Assembly: GCA_037179385.1 (NCBI GenBank)
Contig: CM074185.1
Location: 48,425,000-48,488,999 of the forward strand
From: Holothuria scabra
Taxonomy: Eukaryota > Echinodermata > Holothuroidea > Aspidochirotida > Holothuriidae
Direction: 5' to 3'
DNA: 64,000 nucleotides
Within the stretch, counting starts at the first letter, position 1. Every line of letters starts with the position of its first letter. A model generated the notes under the pieces. That model searched no databases and was not told the origin of the DNA. It saw nothing but the letters and a program-made list of their open reading frames with translations. Of the stretch, positions 41,978 to 55,084 are shown piece after piece. Position numbers and translations under genes: made by a program.

Positions 41978-44900
41978 AGTTAGTGACCCACACAGGTTAT
42001 CCTAGCGTTACACTTCATAGGATATAAAAAAGACGAGGTAGAACAGATCTCCATACACTGTCACTTGGCTTTGCACAAAACTCTTCATGGTTTCTCACCT
42101 TATACTAATCTGTCAACGATGTTAGGGTAAGTTGTGTGAGTCCGTGACGTTGGTTTAGGTTGTTAAACTTTGCTACGTGAATACGTCTTTTTTCAAAGCA
42201 GAACTATCCAGTGGGAGAAACGGATTTGCACAGGGCAATGCCCATTACTTAATGTGACGTCATAAATTTTTAGATGAGTGATCCATGTTGTTGTTAGCAC
42301 CCAAAGGGATGAGAAGATTTTCTGCATTCAATGTGTTTTTTTTGTTTAAAACAAGTCAATAATTGTTTTGTTTCATCAGAGAAAGATGTAGGAATGTTCT
42401 CAAGAGATTTGAAGGAGTTAAATCTAGTAAAAGGTGAGAAATCATGAACAGTTTTGTGCGAAGCCCCCCCTGCAGGTGTATGGCGATCTGTCCTACCTTG
42501 TCTTTATTATATATGTACTCTGTATACTGTATAATGCTAGGACAACCGGTGGTCACCCACTGTGGTGTATGTGATTTGACAACTCATGACTTGAAGTCAG
42601 TGCTTATAAGTATGAGGTAGCTGTGGCATCATAGAGGGTAAATCCTGAGTTCAAAAGATATTTGAAAATGATGTGACCATACCCCTCACAGAGAACCATA
42701 TTCTTGATCTGGTTGATGCACATGTGATGTTTCTTGTCATCAACTATAAAGAATTTTGGGAGGCAAATATTATTACAATCATTAAACTTGCATCAAGCAG
42801 CCAAATTTAAGTATACTTTTCAATATACTGTAGATTGGAATTATCCAGCAAAATTTGTGACAAAATTTTCATTTTGTTGTTTTGCTAGTGATAGTCCTGC
42901 TATACCATATATCTGTCATATAATATTGCAACAGGCATGTACAGTATTCCACATTCAAAATAATGTTTTGCTTAAGACCAATAAGCATAAGAAGCAGGGA
43001 AGGTGCAAGGGGCTGAGGGGACTTCCCCCTCCCCTCTAGCTGTCAGTCACTTCCTATGTCAATGGGTAATTTTTTCTTTATTGGGTAGGCTTACCACAAT
43101 TCTTTACAAGCTTGAAACTACTCCAGTACCGGAAGATATTTTTTTTTTTTTGAAATTGAGTGCATTCACTTTTATTTATAAGAATACTTGAATTTTGGTT
43201 TCTTGTGTAGGGAGAGTTTCTATTTTAATACTGAATCTAATGTATGTAGTAAAGTAAGAGACTGGACTGAAAGGTATCTGTTTGCTGCAGAAATGTGTAG
43301 AGGTAAAAGCTTGCCTGCTGCTGGAACAATGATTTTAATATATTGATTTAAAATTTAGAAAAGTTGTAAATCAACTATTTCTTAAATACTATAGTGGTAA
43401 AAGTGCAATTTATTTCTCATGAAGTATGGGGTGATAGTAAGAATTTTTCAAATTATTTTTCCACAAATGAGACTTTAAAATCAGTTTAATTATGCATTGA
43501 TTTCCTGTAACCTTTACTAAATATGATGTATGATTATGATGAGACCTTAACCTTGTACAGAATCCAAATGTTTTTTTTTTTCTTTTTATTATCTCCCGTT
43601 CGACATGCATAATTTTACCTTTCTCACACTTCAACCTCACAATTTCATTTGTTAGGTGTCTCATTCATCTCTTGAGATATATATATATTATGCCTGACAT
43701 CATCTCTCAAGGTTAGGTTAGGTTTAGGAGATGAGGTTAGGTTAGAAGTGGAAGGGCTCAAGAGTTATTATTTTACATGATATACTGTGAGGTTTTGGTT
43801 CTTTCTCATTATAAATATCTGAATAGATTTTAGGTTTCCACCTACTGATTAATCCGTAGAACACTGATTATAAGTCCAAAAAGTAGTCTTGTTTTCTTAT
43901 TTTGAGTTGTACTTAGAGTGATGAACTTTGAAAACAGTATTGAAATTTTGTCAGTTTCTGGAATTATTTCACTGATCGCATCCTTGTTTTCAGTTGTCAT
44001 GAGTGTGACTTCCAAATTTGTCCTATGTACGTTGTGAGATGTTTATTTCAGCTTGCACTTATATTGAGAGTAGTATTTCAGTTTCACCACCCAAAGACTG
44101 AATATTTACATTTACCAACCCCAAGTTTGGTCACAAGCTCATTGTGATGCATCAATAATAAATCATGAAAAAGGATTTTTACTTTAAAGGGCAAAAGCTA
44201 TCATCTCAGACTTATTTTAAAACAACAGCTAAATCCCACATGTTTCAATCTATTTCTCTTTCAGGTATTTTTTTAATGATATTTTGGGAATAAATATTAC
44301 ATATCAAGGTGATTAAAGCATTTGCTTGTAAATTCCACCATTCAGTGAGACAATATTGTCACATGATTGTCAAGATCCATTTATGCAGTAGGATAGTCGT
44401 CTACTGCCCTCATCCAAATTGAACTGTGGTGAGAGCTTTACTCCCTTTAAATACCAGTCATATCAAAGCAGTTGAAAATGGCTGGCATTGATGAGATAAC
44501 AGTCACTTGCCAGGGGATTAAGGGGTAGGTATCATTGTATTGTGTCATACATGGTGTGTAGTGGAGTTAGGGGGAAGCTTTGTTCTGAGGTCTCACATAG
44601 GCCCTCAAAAACATTGACTGGGTGATGTTGCACTCTTCATGTTTTCACTACCTAAGAGTATAATACCACATGCTTATGAATTTCAGTGGAATGTACAGCT
44701 TTAAAAATAGAAATATGATGGAAATATCAGGACCATATTGTGTGTTGTTTAGATGTAACTTAGTTTCACAGTATTTACCCTATTATTAGGAGACCATTAT
44801 GAAAGTACATACACTTTGTCTTGCATCATAATGTAGTCTTCTGTTAATTGTGGCATTTCATTTATGTATTTTTGCTTTCTCCATTGTTTACGATTATTCT

Positions 44901-45716
44901 CCTGACATTTCTTTTCATTTAATTGAAAAGATTTCTTCTTAGGAATTTGTGCAGGGCATTTGAAAAGATTAAAAAATCAAAACCCCTTAGGACAAAGTTT
45001 ATGGCACATTTTCTCTGAATACTAACAGTGTAAATGTAAGCATTACTCATTTGCATTTATGGAGAGTACCATGTGTGTAGTTCTGGAATTGTGAAGAGAA
45101 TCAATTTTTCTCTTCATCCAAAAATATTGAACTATTGAACTCATTGTCAACAAGCATTTGTTCTTATCAAATACAACTTAATAAAAGCGTTAGTCATTTT
45201 TGCCAAATGAAGTTTTAGACATTGTGTTCCATTTCCCTTCATGATTTTATCTCCAGCCCCATAAAATTTAAAATATGTGTGTTTTAAAGCTGATTTACTT
45301 TTCTCCTAGATTTGAGATGGGAATTAGAGGTTCTTGAATGAGAAAATAAAGATTACTTTAACCTTCAAGTAAACTTAAAACTTGATAGAAATTATTTCAT
45401 AATACCAGGGCAAGTAATTATTTTAAAGTAAACTCAGATAAGTAAGGAACACTGCAATTTAATTGTGAAAAAGAGTATAAGCAGAATATTTATGATGTAC
45501 TACATTCTGAGTGGTGTAAGCGTGGACTGAATACTGGCCTGTAATTGTTGGTATTTTGAAAGTTAAGGAAAAGTTTGGTCTGTAAAATAATTTCAAGTGG
45601 TGAATGGTTAAGAGAACAAAGGTCGTTTTCTCTGTCTAGACTTGATTATTAAAAAGGTTGAATTTATATTGATTCTCATGAAGTGCTGTTTTTTGTTTAT
45701 GTGTTATTAGCAAGGC

Positions 45717-45810
45717 ATGGAGTTCCCCATGATGGAGAAAGGCCGTGTGCACAGAGAAGGGCAGTGGGCATGGAGAAGGGCCGTGGACATGGAGAAGGGC
45801 CATATAGTGT
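45717..45810 (+). repeat. Short tandem repeat, GGAGAAGGGCCGTGG-type units
   Basis: About four units of 17-20 bp (CATGGAGAAGGGCCGTGGA and variants: GGAGAAAGGCCGTGTGCACA, AGAGAAGGGCAGTGGG, CATGGAGAAGGGCCATA). A frame is open through it, but I see nothing supporting a coding role. Confidence 0.7.
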
Positions 45811-47040
45811 TAGGAATTTGAACAAATTTTTGGACAGACTCGTAGGCAGACTAGTCGTTGCGAACGCTGCATGGGCTGCACGGTTAAAAGAAAAGGGAGG
45901 GAAACTGAATGGTGGAGGGATGGGAAGACAAGAAAGAAAGTGAAGTGTAAAGAAAGAGTTTGTCAAAGATAGAGAGAACGGGGAGGAAGACAGGATCGTC
46001 ATACAGTATGTGTGGAGTCTGATTGTGCTCTGACTTGGTCACATCTTACCAGTGGTTCCCTAGAAGGAAGCCTTCCAAAATACATCCATGATTCGTTTAA
46101 TAACATGCATATCACTCTAATTCCTGAAGACTGATCAAGTCTCCCACCCGAGAAACGTAATCCGTGTAATGACAAATACGTGATAGACGTGCTGTAATGT
46201 TGGTATAGAAGAAATCATATCCATATATGCATACCAATACCTGCACGCACACTGCACCGATACACCTTCAGGTCCCTGAAAATACATACCTTGAATTGAT
46301 GAAGCAGGGAGATCTTAGAATAAGCTCCCTGGATAAAGCTAACTTTCAACTTCATTGAACATGACATTCTTAATGTAAGGCAAAACAAATTCGACTTATT
46401 TGTATTTTGTCCATAATCGCACCCATCAGCCCAGGAACACAAACAGCACCGTAACTGTGGGCTGATGATCAGTCTTATTTAGGACTCGGATCCAGACAAA
46501 AAAACGTCACACGACAGTATGCGTCACCATACATAACCCGGATGTTATCTGAAAGTGTTTCAGAGAAGGTACACTTTGCTTCCACAATCCACACAGACAG
46601 GAACACTATATGTAACACAAAATTGCGGGGAAGAGTCTTATATTCAAAATACCCAGTGTAGCTCATACCTACGTCTCAGTTTTGAAAAGCAAGAACAATT
46701 GCCTAAATTTATTTTGATACGACAGTCGGATCCCACACAGCAAACGTTCTTCTTATTCCGCTTCCAATTTCTTTCGTGTTATTTCGTGACGTAATATAAA
46801 GAATACACATTCAGGATGAACTCCGAGAAGTCTGGATGGTGATGAATTTTAGACACTTGTGGATGGAAATGTTTGGGGTGAGAAGATTAAGCCTTTATTA
46901 AATGCGACTCGCATTAACAAAATGATGTTGTTTGATTTAAACTCGTGTTTGTTATCAAGTCCGAGAGATAGGGGGACTGGGCGAGAATCCCCCTGCTAAA
47001 AATACCTCCCTCCCAAAAGATAATACAATTTCTTTGATGC

Positions 47041-49654
47041 ACTTTAGTCAGGGGGTGGCGCCAGGATTTGCCCGAAAGGGGGGCCAGCTTTTCGAGGCCC
47101 GACAAAAGAGATGAGTTATTCCCGGTGGGACGTGACTTGGTAGAATTTGAGGTGCCGAAATTTTTGGCTTTTCTTTTGAACAAATACTTAAAAATCTGGA
47201 GTTTATTTTGAAGAAAAAGTTTAAAATTTTAAAAAGAAATTTGGCTCTTTTAAAGACCATTAAAAGGTTGGGGTGTTTTTTGAGGAAGAATCTGTCCTTC
47301 AAAATCAAAAACTATACATAGGCGACGGTTCGTTTGTTTTGGGTTACATATTTAATCGTACTAGGCCTACGTAAGAAGGCTTCAAGACACGACTTAAAGT
47401 TCGCTCGGAAAGTTTTTGCCTTTTATGAACAAAGGTTTGAAAATTAAGAGCTTATTTTATTGGAGAAATTTTGGTATTTAATGAAAGAAAATTTGGTTTT
47501 CCGGTAAGATTATAATGAAAGAGTTGGGTATTTTTTTAAGTGATATGCCTTTCAAGAGCAAAATTAGGTAGAATGTTGGGTGATTAACAGAGATGGCTGT
47601 GGTTATTTGTTGTACGGACTATCCATCGAAATTTGAAAATTTTGCCACTTTTAACAACCTGAAGCTTATACTGGAGAAAATTGTACTTTTATGACAGATT
47701 TTGGAGTTTTATGTTTTTCCCTTTTATGAACAAAGGTTTGAAAATTAAGAGCTTATTTTATTGGAGAAATTTTGGTATTTCATGAAAGAAAATTTGGTTT
47801 TCCGGTAAGATTATAATGAAAGAGTTGGGTATTTTTTTAAGTGATATGCCTTTCAAGAGCAAAATTAGGTAGAATGTTGGGTGATTAACAGAGATGGCTG
47901 TGGTTATTTGTTGTACGGACTATCCATCGAAATTTGAAAATTTTGCCACTTTTAACAACCTGAAGCTTATACTGGAGAAAATTGTACTTTTATGACAGAT
48001 TTTGGAGTTTTATGGAAGAATCTTACCTTCTTAATGAGAATAATCAAGTGGGGGTGATCTGTAGTTTGTTAGGGTTTACCGAATATCATCAGGCAGATTA
48101 AGGCCCTCGGACCATATTAGAAAATTTTCCCGCGGAAAAAGTTTGGCTTCCCATATGTTTGAAGTTTTATATTTTATATATTGACATAGGGGTACGGGAA
48201 CGTTTCAGTGTATAAGGGACAGAATTGTCTTTTTTGTTCGAAAAATTTAATCCTGCTCGAAAGTCTATCTAAGTGGAGCGCACAGAAATTTTTGAAAATT
48301 GAGAACTCCGAAACAGCAGGAAATGACAATTCCCGGCCCCATAACTAGAAACAAAGCAGTCATTATTTCGAGCGTTCTTTCGCAATAAAATTTTCTCTTC
48401 ATAATACTGCCTCAATACGAAGAATAATTGTGCAAGCGTGCACTGTTCTGTTCAATAATCTGTTCGACCAAAACACTTTCTAAGCGGAGCGCCACCACCA
48501 GTTGGCGCGGAACGTAGAGAAAATTGTTAAAAAATCTGACCCCTCAGACAGGCGGAAATGGCATTTCCCAGGCTTGTAACTAGAAATGAAGGATTCGTAA
48601 TTTTAAGCTTTCCTTTGAAATGAAAGATTCACTTCAATCGAAAAAACCCAATTTGCTAAGTGATCTGAAAATTACCATGTAAAAGGTACTGCTACAATTA
48701 GATGTAATGGTCTTGCATCTTTTCGGGGGAACTATGCAACGGAATTGAAAACGTGACATACTAATGTTTTTGACTCTGTGAAGAATATAAATCGTTTTAT
48801 TCAATCGCAAGGTCCACCGTGAATAGATGAAATTTTCTACGTGACTGCTGGAACTCCAGACAATGATTTTACTTGCAACGTATTTGAAAATATGTCACGT
48901 TACAAGGTGGCTTTAAATGAATTTTCATTCAGACTTGTGGAGAGACGTCCCCCTCCCCCACCAAACTACTTTTTATCATTATGTGTAGCTGAAAACATGG
49001 CTTATTTTCATTACCGTTGCTAGAATTCGGCTGTCGAGGCAGGCCAGATGGCAAACCATTGGGCACTACATGAAGATGAACAACCTCTCGTCCGATTTTG
49101 TAAGGAAAATTCAGAATTGTGAGTTTCCTTGGAGAATCTGATCTTCTAGTAAGCAAAATAAAGAAGATCGTCCGGGTGACTGTTTATCAGGCCCATATTT
49201 TTTTTATCGTGTGCCTGTAGATGAAAGCTCTCCGACGAAACTGGATTTTCTCATCAACAGGGGAATGCAACCTTCGCCGACGGGGGCATGACCTTGAGAG
49301 CACGGACTGAAGATGATAAGGCGGTGTTAATCACTCCCGCCTCCCGAAAAAATGCCGTCCTTCCCCGACCGGAGGAGATAGGACAAAGTACATGGAGTTA
49401 GGTACAACAGAGCTACAACGAAGTGATAGAAAATCGATCCCTATATGTATTGAAATAGCATTACAAACAAAAAATATATTCAAGATCGCCCATCCAGTAA
49501 CTTCAGTCCTGGCAGGTATTTTTTATTATTTGTTTATTTTTTAGGCCTCCCCGACGAAACCGGCGACCTTCCCCGACGGGGGGGGGGGGCAGTGTTCCCC
49601 GACGGGGGACCATGGTCCCCCCCTCCCCCCGCTGGTGCCACCCCTGACTTTAGT
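47041..49654. mobile_element. Complete 2.6-kb hAT-type TIR element with 8-bp target duplication
   Basis: ACTTTAGT at 47041-47048 is repeated exactly at 49647-49654. The element between (47049-49646, 2,598 bp) begins CAGGGGGTGGCGCCAG and ends with the inverse of CAGGGGTGGCACCAG. CAG-type ends plus an 8-bp duplication are the hAT signature. The interior has an exact-looking 301-bp tandem duplication (47421-48014), a second degenerate direct repeat (about 48235-48405 versus 48465-48640) and a GC-rich right end with CCCGACGGGG runs. No open frame encodes a transposase, so it is non-autonomous. Confidence 0.88.
47421..48014 (+). repeat. 301-bp tandem duplication inside the hAT-type element
   Basis: TTTTATGAACAAAGGTTTGA begins at 47421 and at 47722. 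The two copies differ at about one base over nearly 300 (TTTAATGAAAG versus TTTCATGAAAG), which points to a recent event or gene conversion. A more diverged earlier unit is visible around 47168-47300 (TTTTGAACAAATACTTAAAA). Confidence 0.9.
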
Positions 49655-50701
49655 GTCAACCTCTTCCAATACCTGCTTAGTATGGCAAGATGTTTGTCCT
49701 ACTTATGCGAAATAAAATTATTATCGTTGATAATCATCCCCGCCAAACTCTAATGAAAATCGGCTCAGCGGTTTGGATGTTGATACAAATCCTTCACTAA
49801 CCCTGTAAACGTGACAATTCACCCGTCAGTACTCGGTTCCTTTGGGAGAAAGAAAAGTGCAAACACGGACAAAAATATATGTACAGCCTCTAGAGTCTCC
49901 TACGTAGATTTTAATTTTCAATGTTTCATTTTTGAGTGGTAGATTGCTTGTTTCCCAAATGGATTAACAATGTTAAGATTGTTTTATCTAGTTTACATGA
50001 CAAATTAGGGAATTGACCAATCGCAACATTTAAATTTGATGGTTGTATTTGCAACAATCTGATGGAATTGTTTATGCTGCAGAACATGAAGTTTATCTAA
50101 GTTGACTTTAGTAGTTTCTCATCTATGATCGATGGCTGTTTGATTTAAATACCAGTCTCTTTTAACATCAAAAATGAATTATTTTGTCAAACTGCAAGCA
50201 AGAAGAAAACAGTATGCCATGTTAAAACTAACCTTATCTAAACAGGTAAAATTTGTAAACGGTGTTTTGATTGATTTACGAAATATTAAGTGAAAGACTT
50301 AACGACAAATATGTATAAAACTATCACTTCATTTCTCAGAGAACCAACACGTAATTAATATATATTCTGAAATAATATACCTCAAAGAGGGTCACGTTTT
50401 TATTTCATGAACTCGAAAAAAATGAGCAAACTTGCTCTTGATATTCATACTGATGGCAGATTATACAGAATATATCTACATTTTTGGAATCAGTGTGATG
50501 ATATATCAAACTTTTAAAGAAAATTTTCATTCGCTTTGTATCTCTTCCAACCAGCTTGAAACATTCTAAACCAGACGAAGTTGGTTATTTTAACCGAATA
50601 CACATTCACACAGACTGTGATCCTATCAATATAATTCAGACGTCGGTGGTTTATACGTTTCTTCCTAACATATTGAACAAGACTCCCTACAGCATTGAAA
50701 T

Positions 50702-50873
50702 GCATAGGCGTACGGGGATTATTTTCTATTAAGGGACAAGAGCCTTTTTTTTCCCCGAACAAGGTCACCGTCTTTCATGTTTTGCTCACGTTTTGCCCGA
50801 ATGGACCAACCGCTTTTGCCCGAATTGGGAGGGCGAGTGCCCCTGAACCCCCGTCTCGCACGCCTATGTTTAA
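50702..50873. mobile_element. Small MITE-like element, about 170 bp
   Basis: CATAGGCGTACGGGG at the left is matched by the inverse of CGTCTCGCACGCCTATG at the right (CATAGGCGTGCGAGACG). The interior has two TTTGCCCGAATKGG repeats. No target duplication is obvious. The short open frames on both strands follow from this repeat. Confidence 0.6.
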
Positions 50874-51206
50874 ATGGTAGGAAATTATTATCATTGATAA
50901 TCATTCCCGCCAACCTTCTATGATAATCAGCCTAGGGTAATGTTGGCAAGGGAATTCTTCTGTAATATTGTAAACTCATCTGTCGATAGTTCCTTTGAGA
51001 AAAACGAAGAAAAATGCAAGCACAGACAAAGTTGTCACAACTGAAAGGGACCTTTTAATCAAATCTATGCCGTAAAAGCCGAGAGGTTGTTTGAAGATAC
51101 CATACAATGTGATTTCCTTAGTAGTCGTATACTAAAGGTTACTATATTCTGCTTTTCTGTTACATGTGTTAAAACGTGTCCCAGTCGACTAGGGATGTCG
51201 TGCCTT

Positions 51207-51443
51207 AGTTAGTTAGATGGAATTTTACGGCCCAGTTTCCAACCTATTGCTTCGAGTCGAGCCGGCCACAGCCTTTATTACAGTTGTGGCTCACTGGCTT
51301 GTCTTCCCTGTTCCATTGCTTATGCGGAGCATCACGCTCAACATCAGCAGATTCCATTTTAGAGTCTTTGGTATGACTCGACCTGAGAAGCGAACCCGGA
51401 CCTCCCGCGTGAGAGGCGGATGCTCTTTCTGTAAGACAAAACA
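51207..51443 (-). mobile_element. SINE family A, full-length minus-strand copy
   Basis: Reads, in reverse complement, from a tRNA-like head (AGAAAGAGCATCCGCCTCTC, GGGTTCGCTTCTC) through the family body to GGAAACTGGGCCGTAAAATT. This is the best-preserved outside copy and lies beyond the Sec16 gene. The short open frames over it are not genes. Confidence 0.82.
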
Positions 51444-52367
51444 CGCGGTCTGTCAGGAATGTCGTTCGACATGATGGCATTGCATAAAGGATAATACAAA
51501 TTTAATAGCGGCTTGAAGCGGCTCTTGTCTTAAAAAAGGAAAATCTCCATTCGTTAATTTTGACGCGTAAACTTCGTACCGTTCGTTTTGGGACAGGTTA
51601 AATTGTGTGTCAGGGATCATGCTTAAAGTTTACCTCAAAAGTTGAACAAAGCACCTTCTAGTCAATGGCAGATCCAGCAACTGCTGTAAGGAGGCAAACG
51701 AAGTGCACCGAAGGTTCACCACGAGCACGAATCGCGAGTATAAACGCGTGGGGTCCATGGGCCCGCTTCAGGGCGTCTGGCGGGGACCAGGGGCGGAACC
51801 CCGATGGGGGTCCAGGGGCGAAGCCTCGGGAAGCTCTCGGAGTATGAGAAAAGTTGAATATGTAAAATTAGTTTAAAATGCTCCAAGAATTAAGAAGAAA
51901 TGATCAGCGATCCCTTCAATCTTACCTTTTAATGATCTGGGAGGCCCTTTGCAGGGCAGCGAGATGTGCTTTCCAGTAAGTGGACAACAGTTTACGATCA
52001 TTGAAAAACCAACTGAAGAGCAGGCTGTAACGGCTGTTACTCGAATTTATTCAAAAGTTATTTGCAGAATGATATGAATAATTTGTTACAAACATATGAA
52101 GCAAATTAAAAATAAACTATCTACAAATTCGTTTGTAATTGTAATTATGCTGTTCAGTTATCCCCCGCTAAAGGTATCTTTATTATGACGTATTTTAAAT
52201 CTCGTTTTGTCAATCGTGTCAAGGAGGACCGTACATGTTCAGACTGCTCTCCTTGCTTCAAACAACGGAAAATCATTCCTGTTTTGCTTTTTCGCTAATA
52301 TTTGGTAAAGAAAATACTATCTCCACCCGTTTTGCACTTTTGTTGTTCCACATCTACGTTTTCTTTG

Positions 52368-52770
52368 TCATGGCTCAGGGAAGTGGAACGTAAAGTCACA
52401 ATAAAAATTCGAGACGATGATTCCCTCGACGATTCCTTGGGCTATTACTTCCGAATAACTATTTGGGACATCTCTGTTATTATGCATTAGCATCAGCCCG
52501 TTTAATAATTCTTCACTTATTCTATTTCTTAGCCACGTCTTCAACCTTTTTAATCCAGAAAACTTCTTTCTCCTGTCGCAACTGTAACTGGGTGAGTTGC
52601 GAAAACTTTTAGCAAGCGTTTCAGTTCGGGTAAGCGTTTTCATCACAGGCAAAATACAGTAGGGATCAATGGCAGACGACGGTCTATCCTCCACCTTAAC
52701 ACCTTCCCAATATTGACACCAGTTTTGTAATTCGCCTTTAAAATTTGCCAGAGCGATGACATCGTTGGGG
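52368..52770 (-). pseudogene. hAT transposase C-terminal remnant
   Basis: The minus strand encodes the C-terminal dimerisation region of a hAT-family transposase. The block FSGLKRLKTWLRNRISEELL followed by NGLMLMHNNRD corresponds to the family (A)ERSFS-L(K/R)R-KT-LR--M---RL-GLALLH--R. The preceding GERSF part is in another frame, so at least one frameshift lies near 52560-52575. An upstream piece with LANFKGELQNWCQYWEG, reading from about 52765, fits the segment before it. The rest of the transposase is absent. It is not a host gene. Confidence 0.72.
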
Positions 52771-53331
52771 GCTTAATCCTTGAAGAAGCATTGGTGGGAC
52801 TTTCGCCGGGATAATTCCGCTACTTAAAGTTTGGCAGAAAGTAGTCGACAACCATAATTAGCAGAAGCAAAAGAAATGCACGATGAGAGACTCAGTGGCG
52901 CTTCTCTTTAGGTAGTTGAGATAAATTGCGAAGGTTTTATCATTTGTAGCTGTTTGGTGTTACGACGACGGACGTTCAAGTGAATGAATGTGATTATTTG
53001 ACACAGTGGCAGGCTGGTTCTGCCTCCTCCATCGATAAAAGCTAGTTTGCCACAAATAATTCTGATGGTGTGTATTTCGGTGGTTGTTGCAGCCTTACGT
53101 GTCTCTTTGGTCTGGCTTGCCATAACTTGAGGTATTCATGCTAGTTTTACAAATACTGAAAGTCGTCAATTGAAAAATACTTTGTGGCCCACGAAATTAC
53201 TTTGAAGTTAACATAGGCTTTGTCATCGTCATAAGGTACTGAATACTCCCGGCGGTTGAATTGATCGGTGTTATGTTAGAGCAACGTAAGACAGCCTGGC
53301 ACACGTTTGGCCCTAATTTTAGTTAATTACA

Positions 53332-53450
53332 TTAAAGGGGAAGTTAAGCAAAACTTATTTTCATATTTGAAGGAAGAACCAAATTTATACAGTGTGGTGA
53401 AAATTCCATTGAAATTGGACATCTATTCCTCGAGATATGAATAAATGAAG
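53332..53450. repeat. Left arm of a palindromic repeat split by a LINE
   Basis: TTAAAGGGGAAG at 53332 opens the repeat. 53395-53440 (TGGTGAAAATTCCATTGAAA ... CGAGATATGA) is the inverse, with mismatches, of 56857-56901. Its TTAA start resembles the other TTAA-flanked MITEs in the window. Confidence 0.55.
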
Positions 53451-53962
53451 TCAGTAGATTTGTGTTCCAAAGTGAGTTTGAGGGCAGCAGAGCTTATATC
53501 ACTTCATCACATTGACAAAGAATGCCTTGTATCCCTTTGTTTTATCAGACTGCTGTGTTGACCTTGAAGTTAATACGAATACGACCTCCATGGGGGGGGG
53601 GGGGGGTTGCAAAGTTTGTAAATTTTTCATGCCACTTATGCAATCACATTTTAATAATATGGGATTGCTGAGGAGAAAATCAACTCTAAACTTAAAAAAA
53701 GAGACTGCAATAATGTGGGGATATGATTATGTGCTGCAAGTTCACTCTTTGTTTTCTCTTAGCTCAGATCTATTAAGCATAATTTTTCACTTTTATTGGA
53801 ATTACCGAGACGTAGCTAAATGACAATGAAACATTACATGCCGTCTATAATATCCCAGGTTACTACTTAGAACAGGCCCCTAGAGCAAGAAGAGGGGGTG
53901 GGGTTGCTTTATACATTAATTCTGAACTTAACTACAAAGCCCGTCCAGACCTTAGTATTTTC

Positions 53963-54523
53963 GTGGATGGTATTCTCGAGTCTATCTTTGTGGAGGACTA
54001 TACTCGAAAGTCTCCTGTTATAGTACGAACTATTTATTGTCCAATTGGTACTAAGGACGATGTCTTAGAAATCATCTCTTCTCTGCTTGACTCTCTGAAT
54101 AACGAAAATAAGACTTGTTTCCTTATGGGCGATTCCAATTGTAATCTTCTTAATCAGGCCGATAACAGTTGTACCCAATTTGTTAACCTTTTTTATTCTT
54201 ACTCTTATTGCCCGCTTCATAGTATACCCACTAGAGTTACTTCACACTCCGTCTCACTGCTTGATGTAATTTTCACGAATAGCTTATGTTTAAATTCTGT
54301 TTCTGGCGTAATGGTTGACGACATTTCTGATCATTTTCCCGTTTTCACCCTTGCTGATTTAGGCGTTGCTATGTCGAAAGAAAATTCAATCTTTTTCAAA
54401 AGAGACATCAACCCTGTCAGCCTTGACCTATTGCGCTACACAGTTCAAAACGAATCCTGGGCAGATGTCTTAGATTCTTGTGATGTTGATAGCGCCTTTG
54501 ATAATTTTAATAAGAAATTCTAA
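53963..54523 (+). pseudogene. LINE endonuclease domain fragment
   Basis: 186 codons open from the first in-frame alternative start. The same frame extends upstream to about 53800 and contains the AP-type endonuclease motifs MGDSNCN, SLLDVIFTNS and SDHFPVF (the catalytic His of the SDH motif is kept). It is terminated by a stop within what should be continuous ORF2. Confidence 0.85.
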
Positions 54524-55084
54524 AATCATTTAAATACTTGTCTTCCTTGGGTAGCCCATATCAAAAAGTGTAGTAACCGAAATTCGAAGGACTGGATCAC
54601 CCCAGCCATACTCATCTCTTGTAATACAAAGCATCGTTTATTCAAAAGGTACCTCCGTAGTCGCTCTGCTGCTGCTTTGAACGAGTACAAACGATTTCGA
54701 AATCGTCTTACCTCTGTCATCAGGCAGGCTAAGAAATTTTACAACACTACTTTGTTCAGCAATAGCACGCAGGACACGAAATCTACGTGGCGCTCAATTA
54801 CCCTGTTATATGGTCGAGGTACTGATTTTACTCCTGATAAGATAATTCACCATGGAACTAGTGTTTCGAATCCTTTCGATGTTGCAAATATCTTAAATGA
54901 TTATTTTACTGCCATTGGTCCTGCTACACAGGCTGGGATTCCTCCCTCACACTGTAGCTATAATTCGTATCTGCCCAATTGGGTTGCTGACTCTCTTTTT
55001 ATTAGTCCAGCAACACGCGAGGAGGTGTAAAATATAATATTTTCTCTTAAAAATTCTGCCTCTGGTTTTGATGGAATTTCCTCC

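Larger units (their letters stand above)
40585..47040 (+). other. Sec16 3' UTR and downstream region, no recognised gene
   Basis: The 3' UTR must start here, but the end cannot be fixed. AATAAA occurs at 41837-41842 (inside an F3 repeat copy at about 41830-41977), near 44157, 44289 and 45345. A G20 run sits at about 41882-41902. A G-rich short repeat is at 45717-45810. Between 45900 and 47040 the sequence is less AT-rich but offers no supported exon. Confidence 0.6.
49655..53331. other. Intergenic region with transposon remnants
   Basis: Holds a small MITE (50702-50873), a SINE (51207-51443), a GC-rich segment at about 51665-51845 whose GGGGTCCAGGGGCGAAGCC motif looks transposon-like, and a hAT transposase remnant (52368-52770). 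The stretch 49655-50690 shows no feature I can name. Confidence 0.6.

Noticed and set aside
42980..43040. Possible MITE with AGGGGACTTCCCCCTCCCC palindrome
   Set aside because: A local G/C palindrome only; I could not find matching inverted ends or a target duplication.
45683..45943. 86-residue open frame with GHGEGP-like units
   Set aside because: The repeats come from a short G-rich tandem repeat; no acceptor, donor or homology supports coding.
51665..51847. 60-residue Arg/Gly/Pro-rich open frame
   Set aside because: The GC-rich GGGGTCCAGGGGCGAAGCC-type sequence looks like a transposon end; no other support.
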